Below, piece by piece: positions 8,737 to 17,403 of a DNA stretch of 64,000 nucleotides (positions are counted from its first letter, which is position 1; the number at the start of each line of letters is the position of its first letter). The notes beneath the pieces were generated by a model. The model ran no database searches. It had not been told where the DNA came from and saw only the letters and a program-made list of their open reading frames with translations. The translations under genes and the position numbers were made by a program. Source of the DNA: Verrucomicrobiota bacterium (lineage in GTDB: Bacteria; Verrucomicrobiota; Verrucomicrobiia; Opitutales; Opitutaceae); NCBI GenBank assembly GCA_019510185.1, contig JAEKKV010000020.1:1-64000 (forward strand), in the 5' to 3' direction.

Positions 8737-9735
8737 GTGCGCTCCATCATCTTTTTTTTCGGATTTTGCGTGGCCCTGGCCCATTCCGTTCGGGCCGATG
8801 CCATTACCGCCGCCTCTGAAGTCGCCCCGATCGCCGAGCTCAGCACGAGCGACGCGATCATCCTGGGTGTCATCGAGGGCGTGACCGAGTTCCTTCCCAT
8901 CTCCTCCACCGGGCACCTCATCATCGCCAACGCCTTCCTCAAGCTGGATGGCGAGGTTCCCCTCACCAACACCCGGGGCGAGCTGCTCTGGTACAAAAAA
9001 CCCTCCGCGAAAAATCCGGCGGGCGAACCGCTGACGCTCAAGCTCGCCGCGGACACCTATTCTGTGGTCATCCAATTTGGCGCCATTGCCGCCGTCGCCG
9101 GCCTTTATTGGCGGCAGATGCGCTCGATGATCCAAGGACTCCGCGGACGCGATCCGGAGGGGCTGAAACTGCTCCGTAATCTGATCATCGCCTTCCTTCC
9201 CGCCGCCACGCTGGGTTACGTGCTGCACGACTGGATCGACAAACACCTGTTCTCCATCGGCGCCGTGGTCGTGGCCCAAGTCGGCGGGGCGGTGCTCATG
9301 TTTGCCGCCGAGCACTGGAGAAAAAAGCATCCCGGCCCCGCTCCGTCCGGCCAACTCGCCCCCCGAAGTGCGCTAAGTATCGGCGCGTTGCAATGCGCCG
9401 CCCTCTGGCCCGGCACGAGCCGTTCCATGACGACCATTGTCGGTGGTTATTTCGCCGGCCTCGATCCACGCAAGGCCGCCGAGTTCAGCTTCCTCCTCGG
9501 TTTCGTCACCCTCAGCGCCGCGACGGTTTATAAGAGCATGAAATCCGGCACGGCCATGATCGAGGTCTTCGGATGGCCCCATGTGTTGCTCGGCTGCATG
9601 GTGGCGGCGATCACGGCCGCGATTTCCATCAAATTCCTCATCCGCTATCTCACCCGCCACGGCCTGGGAATTTTTGCCGTTTACCGGCTCGTCACCGCCG
9701 CCGTCTTGGTAGCGTGGCTGGTCCATGCAAAATGA
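8737..9735 (+). CDS. uppP: Undecaprenyl-diphosphatase
   Basis: A 332-residue polytopic membrane enzyme that recycles undecaprenyl pyrophosphate to the monophosphate carrier for peptidoglycan and O-antigen. The signature EGVTEFLPISSTGHL lies at 47-61 and PGTSRS at 225-230, the two catalytic motifs of the BacA/UppP family. The start is GTG 8737, six bases after a clear AGGAG. The protein is longer than the usual ~270 residues because of a signal-like N-terminal extension (residues 1-20, cleavage plausible after VRA) and a hydrophilic insert at about 71-103 between the first motif and the second helix. It may be cotranscribed with nothing; the next gene has its own promoter candidate. Confidence 0.94.
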   Translation: MRSIIFFFGFCVALAHSVRADAITAASEVAPIAELSTSDAIILGVIEGVTEFLPISSTGHLIIANAFLKLDGEVPLTNTRGELLWYKKPSAKNPAGEPLTLKLAADTYSVVIQFGAIAAVAGLYWRQMRSMIQGLRGRDPEGLKLLRNLIIAFLPAATLGYVLHDWIDKHLFSIGAVVVAQVGGAVLMFAAEHWRKKHPGPAPSGQLAPRSALSIGALQCAALWPGTSRSMTTIVGGYFAGLDPRKAAEFSFLLGFVTLSAATVYKSMKSGTAMIEVFGWPHVLLGCMVAAITAAISIKFLIRYLTRHGLGIFAVYRLVTAAVLVAWLVHAK

Positions 9736-9759
9736 GCAAAAGACGGACGGTTATAGCGC

Positions 9760-9789
9760 TTGACGATGCAAAGCGCAGCCCTCTACTTT
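9760..9789 (+). promoter_or_regulatory. Candidate sigma-70 promoter for rpmF-plsX-fabH
   Basis: A TTGACG box at 9760-9765 is followed 18 bases later by TACTTT at 9784-9789, about 65 bases before the rpmF start. The match to the housekeeping consensus is reasonable, but nothing in the sequence proves it is used. Confidence 0.45.
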
Positions 9790-9854
9790 GAACCTTTCAC
9801 ACTCATCACAGACCTCGTTTCACGAACGTCCTTCACTCTTAATCAACACCGACC

Positions 9855-10034
9855 ATGGCTAATCCGAAACGCAAGCAGTCCAAACGCCGCAGCGCCAACC
9901 GCCGCGCAGCCAACGCTTTCAAGGCTCCCCAGATCGCCAAAGATCCGACCGACGGCACCGCTTTCCGTCCCCATCACGTGAATCCCACCAACGGCACCTA
10001 TCGCGGTCGCCAGGTGGTCAACGTCGAAGTCTAA
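9855..10034 (+). CDS. rpmF: 50S ribosomal protein L32
   Basis: A 59-residue basic protein opening MANPKRKQSKRRSANRRAAN and ending VVNVEV. This N-terminus is diagnostic for bL32, and the gene sits in its usual place directly before plsX and fabH. The protein contains no cysteine, so it is the zinc-independent form of L32. The DUF177 (YceD-like) gene that often precedes rpmF is absent here; uppP lies upstream instead. Confidence 0.95.
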   Translation: MANPKRKQSKRRSANRRAANAFKAPQIAKDPTDGTAFRPHHVNPTNGTYRGRQVVNVEV

Positions 10035-10063
10035 CCAGGTCCCGGCACCCTACCCTCCGGGCG

Positions 10064-11128
10064 ATGGTTACCCCCTCCGGTGTCTCCGGGCGTATCGCGG
10101 TTGACGCGATGGGAGGCGATTTGGGCCCGCCCGAGGTGGTTGCGGCCGTCAAGCTCGCGCTGACCGAATTCGCGGATCTCAATCCGGTCACTCTGGTCGG
10201 CGACGAGGCGGTTTTAAAGCCGCTGCTGGAACAACAAGGCCTGAGCGGGCATCCCTCGCTCGGGCTTTTGCATGCCTCCGAAGTCGTCACGATGGACGAC
10301 AAGCCTCTTCCCGCCCTGAAGCGGAAGAAGGACGCCTCGATGTTCAAAGCCATCGAGCTGGTGAAGATCGGCGAGGCCGCCGCGGTCGTCAGCTGCGGCA
10401 ACACCGGGGCGCTCATGGCCGGCGGCACTATCAAGCTGCGCACTGTGGACGGCGTGGACCGTCCCGCCCTCGCCGCGATCATTCCCCGCCAGAACGGCTA
10501 TTTCATCCTCATCGACGCCGGGGCCAATCCTGACGCCGCGCCCGAGCATCTCCTGCACAACGCCATTCTCGGCACCCATTACGCCCGCGTCGTTCTGGGC
10601 GTGGCCAACCCCCGCGTGGGCCTGCTCACCATCGGCACCGAAGAGGGCAAGGGCAACGCGCTCATCGCCGCGACTCACGAGCATTTCAAGACCATCGGCG
10701 ATCAGATCAACTACGCCGGTCTCACCGAGGGCTTTCAGGTCTTCACCGATCATTGCGACGTCGCCGTGTGCGACGGCTTTGTCGGCAACCTCCTGCTCAA
10801 GAGCTGGGAATCGCTCGCTCATTTTTTCTCGGCCACGCTTAAGACCGAGCTCAAGGCCAACCCGCTCCGCCTCGGCGGCGCGTTGCTCTCCGCCGGCGCG
10901 TTCAAGGCGCTTAAACGGCGCATCAATCCGGAGACCTATGGCGGCGCCCCGCTGCTCGGACTGCGCGGCAACGTGCTCAAGGCGCACGGCTCCAGCTCCC
11001 GTCACGCGATCAAAAACGCGATCCGCGTCGCCAACGCCGTGGTGAAGGCCGACATGATCCACCACATCGAAACCGACGTCGCCCGCGCCAACGCCGCCAT
11101 CCGCCCGCAGCCGGCCGCCACGTCCTGA
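10064..11128 (+). CDS. plsX: Phosphate acyltransferase PlsX
   Basis: A 354-residue peripheral membrane enzyme that makes acyl-phosphate from acyl-ACP for the PlsY step of phospholipid synthesis. Family motifs are RIAVDAMGGDLGP near the start, VVSCGNTGALMAG in the middle, and DGFVGNLLLKSWE and GGAPLLGLRGNVLKAHGSS in the C-terminal half. It starts 29 bases after rpmF and is followed 50 bases later by fabH, the conserved rpmF-plsX-fabH order. Confidence 0.96.
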   Translation: MVTPSGVSGRIAVDAMGGDLGPPEVVAAVKLALTEFADLNPVTLVGDEAVLKPLLEQQGLSGHPSLGLLHASEVVTMDDKPLPALKRKKDASMFKAIELVKIGEAAAVVSCGNTGALMAGGTIKLRTVDGVDRPALAAIIPRQNGYFILIDAGANPDAAPEHLLHNAILGTHYARVVLGVANPRVGLLTIGTEEGKGNALIAATHEHFKTIGDQINYAGLTEGFQVFTDHCDVAVCDGFVGNLLLKSWESLAHFFSATLKTELKANPLRLGGALLSAGAFKALKRRINPETYGGAPLLGLRGNVLKAHGSSSRHAIKNAIRVANAVVKADMIHHIETDVARANAAIRPQPAATS

Positions 11129-11178
11129 CCGGCCTGCGCGTCTCGTCGCGCCGCCGCCTTCCTTCTTCGACTTCATCC

Positions 11179-12168
11179 ATGGGTTCCCCTGCTATCGCCA
11201 TTCTCGGCACCGGTGCCTACGCCCCCGCCAAAATCCTGACCAACGAAGATCTCGCAAAGCAGGTGGACACCTCGGACGAGTGGATCTTCACCCGCACCGG
11301 CATCCGTGAGCGTCGCATCGCCGGTGCTGACGAAACCACCTCCTCCATGGCCGCCGCCGCCGCTCGCGTTGCGATGGCTGACGCCGGAATCACCGCCGCA
11401 GATATCGATCTGATCATCGTCGCCACGGTCACGCCGGATCTGCCGATGCCGTCCACCGCGTGTTTCGTGCAAAACCATCTAGGCGTTCCCGTCAGCGCCG
11501 CGTGCTTCGACCTGAACGCCGCCTGCTCGGGATTCATCTACGCGCTCGACACCGCCTGGGCCATGCTCGGCTCGGGCCGCTACCGGCATGCCCTCGTCAT
11601 CGGAGCGGAAAAACTCTCTTCCGTGGTCGATTGGACGGACCGTACCACCTGCGTGCTTTTCGGCGACGGCGCCGGCGCGGTCGTGCTCGGGCCGGCCAAG
11701 GGCACCGCCCAGATTCTGGGCGCCCGGCTCTACGCCGAAGGCACCCACACCAATCTCCTCTGCATCGGCGGCGGCGGCAGCAATGTCCCCAACCCGTCCG
11801 CCAACCCCGAAGGCCCCCAGCGGCACATCACCATGAAAGGACGGGAGATTTTCAAAATCGCCGTCCGCGAAATGGAAGAAGCCGCCCGCGATATCCTGAA
11901 GCAACACGGCCTCGAGGCGGATCGGATCGCCTGCGTCATCCCGCATCAGGCCAATCTGCGCATCATCGACGCCATTTCCCAGTACCTGAACCTCCCGGCC
12001 GACCGTTTCTTCGTAAACCTCGACCGCTACGGCAACACCTCCGCCGCCTCGATTCCCCTCGCCCTCGACGAGGCGCGACGCTCCGGCCGCATCAAAGCGG
12101 GCGACACAACATTGCTCGTCGCATTCGGGGCAGGCTTGACCTATGGGTCAGCACTGGTTCGCTGGTAA
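11179..12168 (+). CDS. fabH: Beta-ketoacyl-[acyl-carrier-protein] synthase III
   Basis: A 329-residue enzyme that starts fatty acid synthesis by condensing acetyl-CoA with malonyl-ACP. The catalytic triad is visible: Cys116 in LNAACSGF, His256 in IPHQANLRIIDA and Asn286 in DRYGNTSAASIPLAL. GDGAGAVVLGP is the usual nucleotide-side glycine segment. Length is normal. It follows plsX and precedes a secreted TPR protein by 12 bases. Confidence 0.97.
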   Translation: MGSPAIAILGTGAYAPAKILTNEDLAKQVDTSDEWIFTRTGIRERRIAGADETTSSMAAAAARVAMADAGITAADIDLIIVATVTPDLPMPSTACFVQNHLGVPVSAACFDLNAACSGFIYALDTAWAMLGSGRYRHALVIGAEKLSSVVDWTDRTTCVLFGDGAGAVVLGPAKGTAQILGARLYAEGTHTNLLCIGGGGSNVPNPSANPEGPQRHITMKGREIFKIAVREMEEAARDILKQHGLEADRIACVIPHQANLRIIDAISQYLNLPADRFFVNLDRYGNTSAASIPLALDEARRSGRIKAGDTTLLVAFGAGLTYGSALVRW

Positions 12169-12180
12169 ATCTTTTACGAC

Positions 12181-13230
12181 ATGCCCATCACGCCCGCCCG
12201 CGCACTGTCCGCACTCTGTGTTCTCAGCCTAACACTTGCGGTTTTCTCGGGCGTCGCCCGGGCCGACCTCGTCTGGACCCCGGCCTCCGGCTGGAAGGTT
12301 CAGGGGGAAAGCGTTCTCGCCGGTCTTCTCCCCGAAGACGGCCGCAACGCCCTCGACGCGATGAACAAGGCGCGCGCCACCGAAGAAAACGGCCACCACT
12401 CCTCCGCGATGAGCAGCTACGAGCGCATCGCTAAAAAGTACCCGAACTCCATCTACGCGCCCGAGGCCCTGTACCGCGCCGCCAAGATCCGTCTGGAGCG
12501 CAAGCAGTACATCACGGCGTTCAATGAATTTGAAGAGGTTATCCTGCGCTATCCCGGCACCACGCATTTCAACGACGTCATCGGCGAGCAATATCGCATC
12601 GCCAACGCCCTGCTCGACGGCGCCCGCAATCACTACTTCGGCGTCATCCCCGGCTTCCGCAACCGTGCCAAGGGTGTCGAGGACTTCGAAAAGATCCTTA
12701 TTCTTGCGCCCTACAGCGATTATGCGCCACTCGCGCTGATGAATATCGCCCGCGGAAATCAGAAGCTCGGCAACCCCGACGAGGCCATCGACGCGCTGGA
12801 TCGGATGATCAACAACTACCCGCAAAGCCTGCTCGCTCCCGACGCCTACCTGCGCCTGGCCCAGGCCCACGCCTCCCTCGTCGAAGGCCCCTACTACGAC
12901 CAGGCCTCCACCAAGCAGGCCATCACCTACTTTGAGGATTTCATGATTCTCTTCCCCTCCGATCCCGGCGTCGGCTCCGCCGACAAGGGCGCGGCGGACA
13001 TGAAAAAGGTCCTCGCCGAGAGCAAGATCAAGATCGGCGACTTCTATTTCTACAAACGCGACAACTACAAGGCCGCCCGTGTCTTCTACAACGAAGCCAT
13101 CACGTCCTACCCGGATTCCGAAGTCGCCAAGACCGCCAAGGCCCGTCTCGCCGAAGTCGACGCCGCCGAGGACAAGTCGAAAAATCCGGCCGCTCCCCGG
13201 AAGCACACCCATCACTTCTGGCTGTTCTGA
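12181..13230 (+). CDS. BamD-like outer membrane assembly TPR protein
   Basis: A 349-residue exported protein. The N-terminus is a Sec signal peptide (basic start, ALCVLSLTLAVFSG core, likely cleavage after ARA). Several TPR/Sel1-like units follow, for example SSAMSSYERIAKKYPNS, ITAFNEFEEVILRYPG and NPDEAIDALDRMINNYPQS, the pattern of YfiO/BamD. There is no lipobox cysteine, unlike Escherichia coli BamD, and the C-terminus is His-rich. The next gene encodes an LptE-like lipoprotein, so an outer-membrane assembly role is likely. A general TPR scaffold such as a YbgF-like protein is the main alternative. Confidence 0.8.
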   Translation: MPITPARALSALCVLSLTLAVFSGVARADLVWTPASGWKVQGESVLAGLLPEDGRNALDAMNKARATEENGHHSSAMSSYERIAKKYPNSIYAPEALYRAAKIRLERKQYITAFNEFEEVILRYPGTTHFNDVIGEQYRIANALLDGARNHYFGVIPGFRNRAKGVEDFEKILILAPYSDYAPLALMNIARGNQKLGNPDEAIDALDRMINNYPQSLLAPDAYLRLAQAHASLVEGPYYDQASTKQAITYFEDFMILFPSDPGVGSADKGAADMKKVLAESKIKIGDFYFYKRDNYKAARVFYNEAITSYPDSEVAKTAKARLAEVDAAEDKSKNPAAPRKHTHHFWLF

Positions 13231-13256
13231 GCCGCGTGCTCCCGTCCTTTTTGCCC

Positions 13257-13760
13257 ATGCGCGTTTTCCTTCTTTGCCTCGCCGGTCTCCTCGGCCTTTC
13301 CGGCTGTTCCAGCTATCACTTGGGTAGCAGCGGCAAGCTCGCCTTCAAGACCCTCTACGTCGCCCCCGTCGTCAACGAGAGCAAACTCCCCCAAGCGGTC
13401 GCCGGCGTCAGCACGCAAATCCGCGAAGCGTTTCTCAACGATGGTCGCGTCGTCCTCGTCAATTCCGCCGACGAAGCCGACGCCATCCTCACCGTTCACC
13501 TGACCAAGTACAGCCGCAGCGTCGCCGCCGCCCAGTCGAATGACACCGGTCTGGCCCGCAAGTTTGATGTCACCCTCGATGCCGAGGCCTCCCTGCGCGA
13601 CAACCACGCGGGCAAATTCCTTTTCGAAAAACGCAAGGTCGAGGCCGTCCGCGAAGTCTTTACCGACAGCGGCCAGCTCCAGTCCGAGTACCAGACCGTC
13701 CCGCTGCTCGGCGAGACCCTCGCGAAAAACGTCCTCGGCGCCACGCTGGACGTTTGGTGA
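13257..13760 (+). CDS. LptE-like LPS-assembly lipoprotein
   Basis: A 167-residue lipoprotein with start ATG 13257, hydrophobic segment FLLCLAGLLGLSG and lipobox LSGC, so Cys18 should be lipidated. The mature part has the LptE/RlpB pattern: a short YHLG segment, FKTLYVAPVVNES, and VSTQIREAFLNDGRV followed by a strand and helix with EADAILTVHLTKY. LptE plugs the LptD barrel for LPS export. An lptD gene is not in this window. It lies 26 bases downstream of the BamD-like gene and probably belongs to its operon. Confidence 0.75.
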   Translation: MRVFLLCLAGLLGLSGCSSYHLGSSGKLAFKTLYVAPVVNESKLPQAVAGVSTQIREAFLNDGRVVLVNSADEADAILTVHLTKYSRSVAAAQSNDTGLARKFDVTLDAEASLRDNHAGKFLFEKRKVEAVREVFTDSGQLQSEYQTVPLLGETLAKNVLGATLDVW

Positions 13761-13881
13761 AAAACGAATCGCGGCGCTGTCCGCGTCGGTCTTCGTCTCG
13801 CGCCGCGTTCAGACCGCGGATATCTTCGCGGAAGTGACATTCGGCTTTCCATCCCGCGGACATCGCCCTGATGCTGGACGC

Positions 13882-14538
13882 GTGAAGCACGCCTCCGTTC
13901 TCGCTCCCTCGATTCTCGCCGGCAACCATGCCAACTTGGCGTCCAGCGCCAAAACGGTCGAAGACCTCGGCCTCAAGTGGATCCATCTCGACATCATGGA
14001 CGGCCACTTCGTGCCCAATCTCACCTTCGGTCCGCAGACGGTCGCGGCCTTGCGCCAGGGTTCGTCGCTGTTTTTTGACACGCACCTGATGCTCGATCAG
14101 CCGCACCGCTACATCGAGGCTTTTGCCAAGGCGGGCTCCAATCTCATCAGCATCCATATCGAGCCGGAGTATGATCATGCCGCCACCCTCGCCCGCATCC
14201 GCGAGCTCGGCTGTCAGAACGGCCTCGTGCTCAACCCGGGCACTCCCGCCGAAGCCATTGAACCTTACCTCGGCTTCGTTGACCTCGTGCTCGTCATGAC
14301 CGTGCAACCCGGTTTCGGCGGCCAGCCCTTCCGACGGGACATGCTCCCGAAGATCGCCCGGATCGACTGCTGGCGGCAGGAGCGCAACCTCTCCTTCCGA
14401 CTCGAAGTCGACGGCGGCATCGATCTCGCCACCGGCCCCGAATGCCGCGCCGCAGGCACCGACACTTTCGTCGCCGGCACCTCCTTTTTCGGCTCTGCCG
14501 ACAAAGCCGCAGTCGCCCGCACCGTCGCCGGCTGGTGA
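13882..14538 (+). CDS. rpe: Ribulose-phosphate 3-epimerase
   Basis: A 218-residue TIM-barrel enzyme interconverting ribulose-5-P and xylulose-5-P. The opening KHASVLAPSILAGNHANL, the metal-site segment WIHLDIMDGHFVPNLTFGP (His35, Asp37), the HLM histidine near 69, VMTVQPGFGGQ and LEVDGGID are all present. The start is GTG 13882; the preceding ATG at 13871 is out of frame and stops at once. The open frame running further upstream overlaps the LptE-like gene and has no epimerase match, so it is not part of the protein. Confidence 0.95.
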   Translation: MKHASVLAPSILAGNHANLASSAKTVEDLGLKWIHLDIMDGHFVPNLTFGPQTVAALRQGSSLFFDTHLMLDQPHRYIEAFAKAGSNLISIHIEPEYDHAATLARIRELGCQNGLVLNPGTPAEAIEPYLGFVDLVLVMTVQPGFGGQPFRRDMLPKIARIDCWRQERNLSFRLEVDGGIDLATGPECRAAGTDTFVAGTSFFGSADKAAVARTVAGW

Positions 14539-14563
14539 CCCGTCCGCCGTCGCTCCAGCCGGA

Positions 14564-16180
14564 TCAACGTCCGGCCTTGGCCAGTTCTTCCGCCCGCAGG
14601 TATTGCCGGCGGAAATGAGCGGCCAGCTCGCCGGCGAGGCGGATTTCGTCCACCTTGTTTTTGGACGTCAGTGCCGCCTTGATGCGGCCGTTCGCCGCCT
14701 CGTAATCGACCGCGGAAATATCCTGAAACACCGCCAGCGCCTCCGGCGGCATGCCGGCGTCCGCCAGCGCCCGCCAGGCACGTTTCAACTCCGGTTGTGT
14801 GTCCAGGCACATGACACGGATCGCAAAAGACAACTCGCGAAATAATTTCCCCGTCCACGCCGGCCGATAAATCAACTGATCCGCCCCAGCATACGGCAGC
14901 TCCTCCGGATCGCTTCGCAGCGTCTCAATTCCAGGAAGCGCATAAAAATCCTTCCGGACCGGCAAACGCCGCAGCGCAAAATACGCCGGGCCGCCCGGCG
15001 TGCCGGGCCGCAAATTCCACAACTTCTGCCCCTCCATCGACAGGGTGAACTCGATAAAGGCGCGCGCCGCCGCCGGATTCGGCGCGCCACGCATTAAGGC
15101 GATGGGGTCGACTGACGCCACGGCGCCACCCTCGGCGGAAACATAGCTCACCCGATCATCGCCACCGCGCCGCCGCACGGCCTCCTGCTGCTGGCGTCCG
15201 TAGAAGTCGATGCACATGCCCGCCGCACAATCGCCCGCGGCCACATCGACGGGCACCTTTTGCGCGGAATCGGTGAAATAGCGCGCGTTGGCCCCGATGG
15301 CCTGCAACAGCCGCATTCCCTCGGTCCATCCCTCCGCCACGGCCTGCCGTTCGAGCTCGGCTGACGTCACCGCGGGCCGGGCGGTTTGCAGCGCGAGCAG
15401 GTGCTTCTGCATTTGCTGCTGAACGACATTTTCGAACGCCTTCGCGCTGGAGCCGCTCTTCGTCGGATCGGCCAGGGCGATTTCGCCGATGAACCGCGGA
15501 TCGCGCAGATCCTCCCACCGGCGGGGGATCTGCCCGATGCCGAGCCGGTGCAACGAGTCCCCGTTGGCGACGATGCCGAAGGAGCCGAGCACGACGCCCA
15601 CCCAGCGTCCGCCAGTGTCCCAATACTCTTCGCCCGCAAACGTGCGTGGGATCACCGCCTCGTTAAACCACTCCGGGTGTTTTTGCACGATACCGCTGTC
15701 CACGAGGCGGCCCGCCTGCGCCTGCCGGATGAAATCATAGGCGCCGCCCCCGAAAAAAAGATCGATGCCGCAGCCTACCTGCGAAGCCAGAAACGCCTCC
15801 CGCGCCTCACGAGCCTCCACGGAGGCGTCCGCCGGCAGCCGTCCGTTGCTGAAGCCGTTCAAAACCTCGTTGCTCCACGGGTGGTGGAGCGTGTTGACCC
15901 AGTGGTTTTGAAACGAGGCGGCGTACTCGCCTTCGATAAATCGCGCGATCTCGCTCGTGCCGCCGATCAGCCGCCAGTCGATCGCCACGGTCCGGCCGGT
16001 GCGTTCGCGATACCAAAGCGCGAAGGCCCGGGCGAACTCCTGGCGGATGGCTTCGTTATGCGGCGTGATGACGACCAGCCTATCGTCCGCACGCGAAACG
16101 GCCTGCTGCTTCGGACGGAGCGCAAACGGCAAGGCAATCGTTGCCGCCAGGAGGAGAACGATGAGCGCCGGTTTCCACAT
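14564..16180 (-). CDS. ABC transporter extracellular substrate-binding protein, ferric-iron type
   Basis: A 538-residue exported protein starting at ATG 16180 with a signal/anchor (MWKPALIVLLLAATIALPFALRP). The text VVITPHNEAIRQEFARAF followed by WYRERTGRTVAIDWRLIGGT is the fold of the family 1/6 binding proteins used for ferric iron, thiamine or 2-aminoethylphosphonate. The protein is longer than the usual ~340 residues, with C-terminal helical sequence beyond the binding fold. It follows the ATPase gene by 10 bases. No permease gene lies between, before or after, so the transporter is incomplete in this window. The substrate cannot be told from sequence alone. Confidence 0.85.
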   Translation of the reverse strand: MWKPALIVLLLAATIALPFALRPKQQAVSRADDRLVVITPHNEAIRQEFARAFALWYRERTGRTVAIDWRLIGGTSEIARFIEGEYAASFQNHWVNTLHHPWSNEVLNGFSNGRLPADASVEAREAREAFLASQVGCGIDLFFGGGAYDFIRQAQAGRLVDSGIVQKHPEWFNEAVIPRTFAGEEYWDTGGRWVGVVLGSFGIVANGDSLHRLGIGQIPRRWEDLRDPRFIGEIALADPTKSGSSAKAFENVVQQQMQKHLLALQTARPAVTSAELERQAVAEGWTEGMRLLQAIGANARYFTDSAQKVPVDVAAGDCAAGMCIDFYGRQQQEAVRRRGGDDRVSYVSAEGGAVASVDPIALMRGAPNPAAARAFIEFTLSMEGQKLWNLRPGTPGGPAYFALRRLPVRKDFYALPGIETLRSDPEELPYAGADQLIYRPAWTGKLFRELSFAIRVMCLDTQPELKRAWRALADAGMPPEALAVFQDISAVDYEAANGRIKAALTSKNKVDEIRLAGELAAHFRRQYLRAEELAKAGR

Positions 16181-16190
16181 GGCGGTCCGT

Positions 16191-17261
16191 TTACGCCCCG
16201 AGCACGACCACGTCCCGCGGCTCGGCGCTGGCAAAAAGTTCGCCCTCAGCCGAGGCGCCCAAAAAGCGCGGGTTGAGTTCGTAAACCTTCAGCGTCAGCC
16301 CCCCGCTCACGAAGGCGTATTGAGCGACTTCGCCGAGGTACACCGCTTCGCCGATGCGGCCGCGCACGCTGTTGTGCGCGCCTCCCTCGCGGCCGAGCGT
16401 CCAGCACTCCGGCCGGATCGACAGGGTGACGGCGTCGCCGACGGACGGCTTGAACGCCGGATCCCCCGGCACGCCGTGAAAGCGCCCGATGTCCGTTTCT
16501 ACCACCGTGAACTCCCCCTCGGAGCCAACAACACGGCCCGCGATGAAATCCGTTTCGCCAATAAAATGGGCCACCGTCTTGCTCGTGGGCCGGCGGTAGA
16601 CCTCGCGCGGCGTGCCGACCTGCAGGATGCGGCCGCCTTCGAGCACCGCCATGCGGTCAGCAATCGAAAGTGCCTCCTTTTGGTCGTGCGTCACGTACAC
16701 GGTGGTGAGGTTGAACTCCTTGCACACGCGCCGGATCTCCGCGCGCATTTCCAAGCGCAGCTTGGCGTCGAGGTTGGAAAGCGGTTCGTCGAGCAGCAGA
16801 CAACGCGGACGGATGACCAGCGCGCGGGCCAGCGCCACGCGCTGCTGTTGTCCGCCGGAAAGCTGGTTGGGTTTGCGTTCGGCGTAGGTCTCCATGCGCA
16901 CCGAGGCCAGCGCCTCGGCCACCCGGCGCTTGCGTTCATCTTTCGGAATCCGGCGCTCCTCGAGCCCGAAGGCGACGTTCTCCGCCACCGTCATGTGCGG
17001 CCAGAGGGCGTAACTTTGAAACATCATGCCCGTATTGCGCTTGTGCGGCTCCAGCCGGGTCACGTCCTCCTCGCCAAAAAAGATGCTGCCCTCCTCGGGA
17101 AGATAAAAACCCGCCAGGCTTCGCAACAGGGTGGTTTTCCCGCAACCGCTGGGTCCCAGCAGGAAAAACAGCTCGCCGGGCCGGATGACCAGATCGAGGT
17201 TGCACAACGCCACCGTCGAGCCGAACCGCTTGGTGAGATTTTGGATGCGAATCGAAATCAT
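16191..17261 (-). CDS. ABC transporter ATP-binding protein (iron/spermidine/sugar importer class)
   Basis: A 356-residue ATPase starting at ATG 17261 (MISIRIQNLTKRFG). Walker A GPSGCGKT is at 36-43, the Q-loop glutamine at 82, signature LSGGQ at 134-138, Walker B LLLDEP at 155-160 and the switch histidine in VTHDQKEA. The C-terminal ~110 residues form a TOBE-type regulatory domain (FIGETDFIAGRV, LSIRPE). This architecture is typical of PotA/FbpC/CysA importers. It is coupled to the binding-protein gene downstream, without a permease. Confidence 0.92.
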   Translation of the reverse strand: MISIRIQNLTKRFGSTVALCNLDLVIRPGELFFLLGPSGCGKTTLLRSLAGFYLPEEGSIFFGEEDVTRLEPHKRNTGMMFQSYALWPHMTVAENVAFGLEERRIPKDERKRRVAEALASVRMETYAERKPNQLSGGQQQRVALARALVIRPRCLLLDEPLSNLDAKLRLEMRAEIRRVCKEFNLTTVYVTHDQKEALSIADRMAVLEGGRILQVGTPREVYRRPTSKTVAHFIGETDFIAGRVVGSEGEFTVVETDIGRFHGVPGDPAFKPSVGDAVTLSIRPECWTLGREGGAHNSVRGRIGEAVYLGEVAQYAFVSGGLTLKVYELNPRFLGASAEGELFASAEPRDVVVLGA

Positions 17262-17403
17262 GGTCGCGCACCGCCTGGGGCCGCTCGTCCAAGGCAAGAT
17301 TTTCCCCCGCCTTAGTCAACGGTGACCGCCATGCAAAAGTTGCCTCCCATCGTCACGAACCCCCTTGCCCTGCCCGACGTGGCCGGGCACAAAGCCTTTT
17401 TCC

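Noticed and set aside
13540..13881. Upstream extension of the rpe frame
   Set aside because: It overlaps the LptE-like lipoprotein in another frame and has no homology-like pattern; rpe begins at GTG 13882.
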